From Cellulomonas humilata (GTDB lineage: Bacteria; Actinomycetota; Actinomycetes; Actinomycetales; Cellulomonadaceae), in assembly GCF_030814415.1 (NCBI RefSeq), contig NZ_JAUSVB010000002.1, positions 310,001-374,000 on the forward strand: a stretch of DNA of 64,000 nucleotides, given 5' to 3'. Positions 61,772-64,000 of this stretch are shown piece after piece. The position numbers were made by a program, and so were the translations under genes. Position 1 is the first letter of the stretch. Every line of letters starts with the position of its first letter. The notes under the pieces were generated by a model. That model made no database searches and had not been told where the DNA came from. It saw only the letters and a program-made list of their open reading frames with translations.

Positions 61772-61777
61772 ACCCTA
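61772..61777 (-). promoter_or_regulatory. -10 element (TAGGGT) of the TIGR03089 gene
   Basis: On the minus strand TAGGGT lies 5 nt before the GTG at 61766. The GGAG between them is too close to act as a normal ribosome site, so the mRNA is probably leaderless. Confidence 0.45.
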
Positions 61778-61848
61778 GATCGACACGCCCGAATCACCCG
61801 TCCGGGGCAAGTTCACCCGACAAAACCGGACAGTTACCACGTCTCCGC

Positions 61849-61877
61849 TTGACCAACGCGAACGACACGCGTGTAAT
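61849..61877 (+). promoter_or_regulatory. whiB2 promoter, strong sigma-70-like
   Basis: TTGACC (61849-61854), a 17-bp spacer, then TGTAAT (61872-61877): five of six matches at each hexamer, the best promoter in the window. Transcription from near 61884 gives a leader of about 104 nt before the whiB2 ATG. Confidence 0.7.
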
Positions 61878-61987
61878 TCCTTAGAACGGATTCATGAGCG
61901 AGCACCACCCGCGGCTCTCGGGAGAGCGTCGCACGCCGAGCCTTGGAACGAGCAGTGGACCAGCACGAAACCCGCACGGAGGCACGC

Positions 61988-62317
61988 ATGTGGAATCTGC
62001 TCGACAACGACGAGATCTTCCCGTCGGACGCACGGAAGAGTGCACAGACGCACGCTTCCAACGTCCTGCCGATCTTCGGCGCCCTCGAGGACGAGGGCCC
62101 GATGGGCTGGCAGGAGCGCGCCCTGTGCGCGCAGACCGACCCTGAGGCGTTCTTCCCCGAGAAGGGCGGCTCGACCCGCGAGGCCAAGAAGGTGTGCACG
62201 GGTTGCGACGTGCGCTCCGAGTGCCTCGACTACGCCCTGCAGAACGACGAGCGCTTCGGTATCTGGGGCGGGCTGTCCGAGCGGGAGCGGCGCAAGCTCA
62301 AGCGGCGTGTCGTCTGA
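61988..62317 (+). CDS. whiB2: WhiB2/WhmD-type iron-sulfur transcription regulator
   Basis: 109 residues from ATG at 61988 (GGAGG 5 nt upstream). A 40-residue N-terminal extension precedes the WhiB core GWQERALCAQTDPEAFFPEK. Cluster cysteines at 47, 70, 73 and 79 (KKVCTGCDVRSECL), the GIWGGLSERERR turn, and a basic end KLKRRVV. The extension and the CxxC spacing fit WhiB2/WhmD, needed for septation in mycobacteria and Streptomyces (WhiB). It is next to the TIGR03089 gene and a polysaccharide glycosyltransferase gene. In-frame upstream TTG at 61943 lacks the ribosome site. Confidence 0.93.
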   Translation: MWNLLDNDEIFPSDARKSAQTHASNVLPIFGALEDEGPMGWQERALCAQTDPEAFFPEKGGSTREAKKVCTGCDVRSECLDYALQNDERFGIWGGLSERERRKLKRRVV

Positions 62318-62383
62318 CCGACGGCGCCGGGTGGGAGTGTCGCGCGCGGGGCTCGTCCCGCGCGACGGCATGATGTTCCGAGC

Positions 62384-64000
62384 ATGACTGACACCCTCCT
62401 GCCGGTGGATCTGCCCACCGCGACCTCCTCCACACCGGTGACGACGCCGGTGTCCGCGGTCGTCGTCACCCGCGGCCGGACCCCGTATCTCGCGGCGACC
62501 GTCGCGGCCCTCGCGGCCCAGAGCCGCCGCCCGCTGCGCGTCCTGCTCGTCGACGTCTCCGACACGGGCGACGAGGCCGTCGAGCAGCTCCTGCACAGCA
62601 CGTTCACCGCTGCCGGCGGCTCCTCGATGCCCGCGCTGCGCGTCGTGCGCACGCCCGGCGCGCGGACCTTCGGCCACGCCGTCCGTCGCGCCCTGGAGGC
62701 CGACGACGGGCACCCGACCACCTGGCTGTGGCTGCTGCACGACGACAGCGCGCCCGCACCGACCGCCCTCGCCGAGCTGGTGCGCGCGGTCAGCCACGCC
62801 CCGTCGGTCGCCGTCGCCGGCGTCAAGCAGCGCACGTGGACCGATCCGGAGCGCCTGCTCGAGGTCGGGGTGCGCTCGTCCCGGTCCGGCCGGCGGATGA
62901 CCGACGTGGAGCCGGGCGAGCTGGACCAGGGCCAGCACGACGGTCGCGAGGACGTCCTCGGCGTCGGGATCGCCGGCGCGCTCGTCCGCCGGGACGTCTG
63001 GACCGAGCTCGGTGGCACCGACCCGCTCCTCGGCCCGTTCGGCGACGGGCTCGACCTGTCCCGCCGGGCACGGCTGGCCGGGCACCGGGTCATCGTCGTG
63101 CCGTCGGCCGTGGTCCGGCACGCGCAGGCCGGCTACCTCGGCCTGCGCACGGACGCGATCGACCCCGGCAGCCGACCCGTCGACCGGGACGGCGACGGCG
63201 AGGACGACCGCGCCGACCCCCGTCGGTCGTTCGCCGCCCGCCGCCGAGCGCTGGTGCACAGCCGCCTCATCTCCGCGCCGTTGATCCTGGTGCCCGTCGT
63301 CGCGGTCGCTGCGCTGCTCGGCGCGGTGCTGCGTGCCTTCGGCCAGCTCGCGGCCAAGCAGCCCGGCCTGGCCGTCGACGAGGTCCGGGCTGCGCTCGTC
63401 GCGCTGGCCCGGCCGGACGGCGTCGCCCGCTCCCGCGTGCGCGCGACCCGGAGCCGTCGCCTGCCGCGCCGTGCGCTGCGGCCGCTGCAGGCAGGCTGGC
63501 GCGACGTCTGGTCGCAGGCCCGGGACCGCCGCCTCGCGCGGGCCGAGGCCCGTCGGGTCACGCAGGCGCCGAGCGAGCTGGAGCTGCGCGAGCTGGCCGC
63601 CCTCGCCACGCGCCGACGCGTCTCGCTGGCCGTGGTCACGGTCGCCCTCGTCGCCGTGGCGGGCGTCGGCCTGGGTCCGCTCGTGGCCGCTGCCTTCGCG
63701 GGAGGAGGACTCGTCGGCGCTGCGCTGCTGCCCAGTGCCGCGCGCCTCGGTGACCTCTGGTCCGCCGCGACGTCGGGCTGGGTCGCCGACGGGCTGGGCG
63801 GACCGGGGCCGGCTGACGCGCTGCTGAGCGCTCTGACCGTCCCGACCGCGCTGTCCGGTGGCTCGTCGTCGACCGCCGTGGCGGTGCTGCTGCTCGGGTC
63901 GATCGTGCTGGCCGGGCTCGGCGCCTGGGCGGCGGCCGGTGCCGCGACGAGGTCGGTCGGCGTGCGCGCGTGGGCCGCGATCGTCTGGGCGGGTGCACCG
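62384..64000 (+). CDS. Large membrane glycosyltransferase family 2 (3' end outside window)
   Basis: Open from ATG at 62384 to the window end, 539 codons without a stop. GT-A domain (about 20-280): SAVVVTRGRTPYLAATVAAL, LLVDVSDTGDEAV, the probable metal site LLHDDSAP, VGIAGALVRRDVWTELGG and GDGLDLSRRARLAGH. Two hydrophobic segments follow at about 305-325, then a basic helical stretch and further hydrophobic segments (about 410-440, 485-530), with more likely beyond. A GT2 fused to a large membrane domain beside whiB2 recurs in actinobacteria as I remember it. The product may add a sugar to a polyprenyl lipid or act in wall-polymer synthesis. Confidence 0.85.
   Translation, partial: MTDTLLPVDLPTATSSTPVTTPVSAVVVTRGRTPYLAATVAALAAQSRRPLRVLLVDVSDTGDEAVEQLLHSTFTAAGGSSMPALRVVRTPGARTFGHAVRRALEADDGHPTTWLWLLHDDSAPAPTALAELVRAVSHAPSVAVAGVKQRTWTDPERLLEVGVRSSRSGRRMTDVEPGELDQGQHDGREDVLGVGIAGALVRRDVWTELGGTDPLLGPFGDGLDLSRRARLAGHRVIVVPSAVVRHAQAGYLGLRTDAIDPGSRPVDRDGDGEDDRADPRRSFAARRRALVHSRLISAPLILVPVVAVAALLGAVLRAFGQLAAKQPGLAVDEVRAALVALARPDGVARSRVRATRSRRLPRRALRPLQAGWRDVWSQARDRRLARAEARRVTQAPSELELRELAALATRRRVSLAVVTVALVAVAGVGLGPLVAAAFAGGGLVGAALLPSAARLGDLWSAATSGWVADGLGGPGPADALLSALTVPTALSGGSSSTAVAVLLLGSIVLAGLGAWAAAGAATRSVGVRAWAAIVWAGAP

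Noticed and set aside
61894..62145. Small protein gene in the whiB2 leader
   Set aside because: It runs through whiB2 in another phase, lacks a ribosome site and has no recognisable domain. I keep it only as a possible leader ORF.

Overview
High-GC (by eye well above 70%) actinobacterial chromosome segment. WhiB-family regulators, PdtaS-type signalling, LytR-CpsA-Psr (LCP) wall ligases, GTG/TTG starts and many leaderless promoters fit Actinomycetota. A Cellulomonas-like member of the Micrococcales is my best guess; no 16S or other marker in the window proves the genus. I see no tRNA, rRNA, IS element, prophage or CRISPR array.

Layout. 0-3 kb: start of a sugar-binding lipoprotein gene behind two CebR/CelR-like LacI-family operators, a DUF2505 gene, pdtaS and whiB1. 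3.4-7.6 kb: a small membrane protein convergent with an orphan EccC-like triple-ATPase gene. 7.7-13.2 kb: a MacB-like ABC exporter (ATPase and permease) beside a NarL/LuxR two-component system. 13.4-15.4 kb: an OmpR-type two-component pair. 15.5-19.1 kb: manA, a GtrA-family gene, purK and purE.

19.2-61 kb is a very large surface-polysaccharide locus. It holds two LCP ligases, rfbB, rfbD and rfbA (dTDP-rhamnose; rfbC is absent), two coiled-coil methyltransferases, about ten glycosyltransferases and a Wzm/Wzt ABC exporter. It also holds a separate Wzx-like flippase, large membrane proteins (DUF6541 and DUF7657 types), a DUF2304 plus polyprenyl-sugar synthase pair, two acyltransferases and three extended SDR enzymes. 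Two secreted wall proteins there share a roughly 100-residue repeat: a PGRP amidase and a putative lysozyme-like protein. An operon rfbA-acyltransferase-gmd-fcl/colC-like-colD encodes a GDP-3,6-dideoxyhexose pathway. ManA at 15.5 kb can feed GDP-mannose to Gmd.

61-64 kb: a TIGR03089 gene, a whiB2/whmD-type regulator behind a strong promoter with a long leader, and a large membrane glycosyltransferase gene that runs off the end.

The conserved outer genes (pdtaS/whiB1, manA, GtrA/purK/purE, LCP, TIGR03089, whiB2) resemble the Rv3219-Rv3277 region of Mycobacterium tuberculosis. The strain-specific polysaccharide genes lie between the LCP genes and the TIGR03089 gene. Most unusual: a colitose-type ColD in a Gram-positive, next to a GDP-fucose-synthase homologue lacking the catalytic cysteine.
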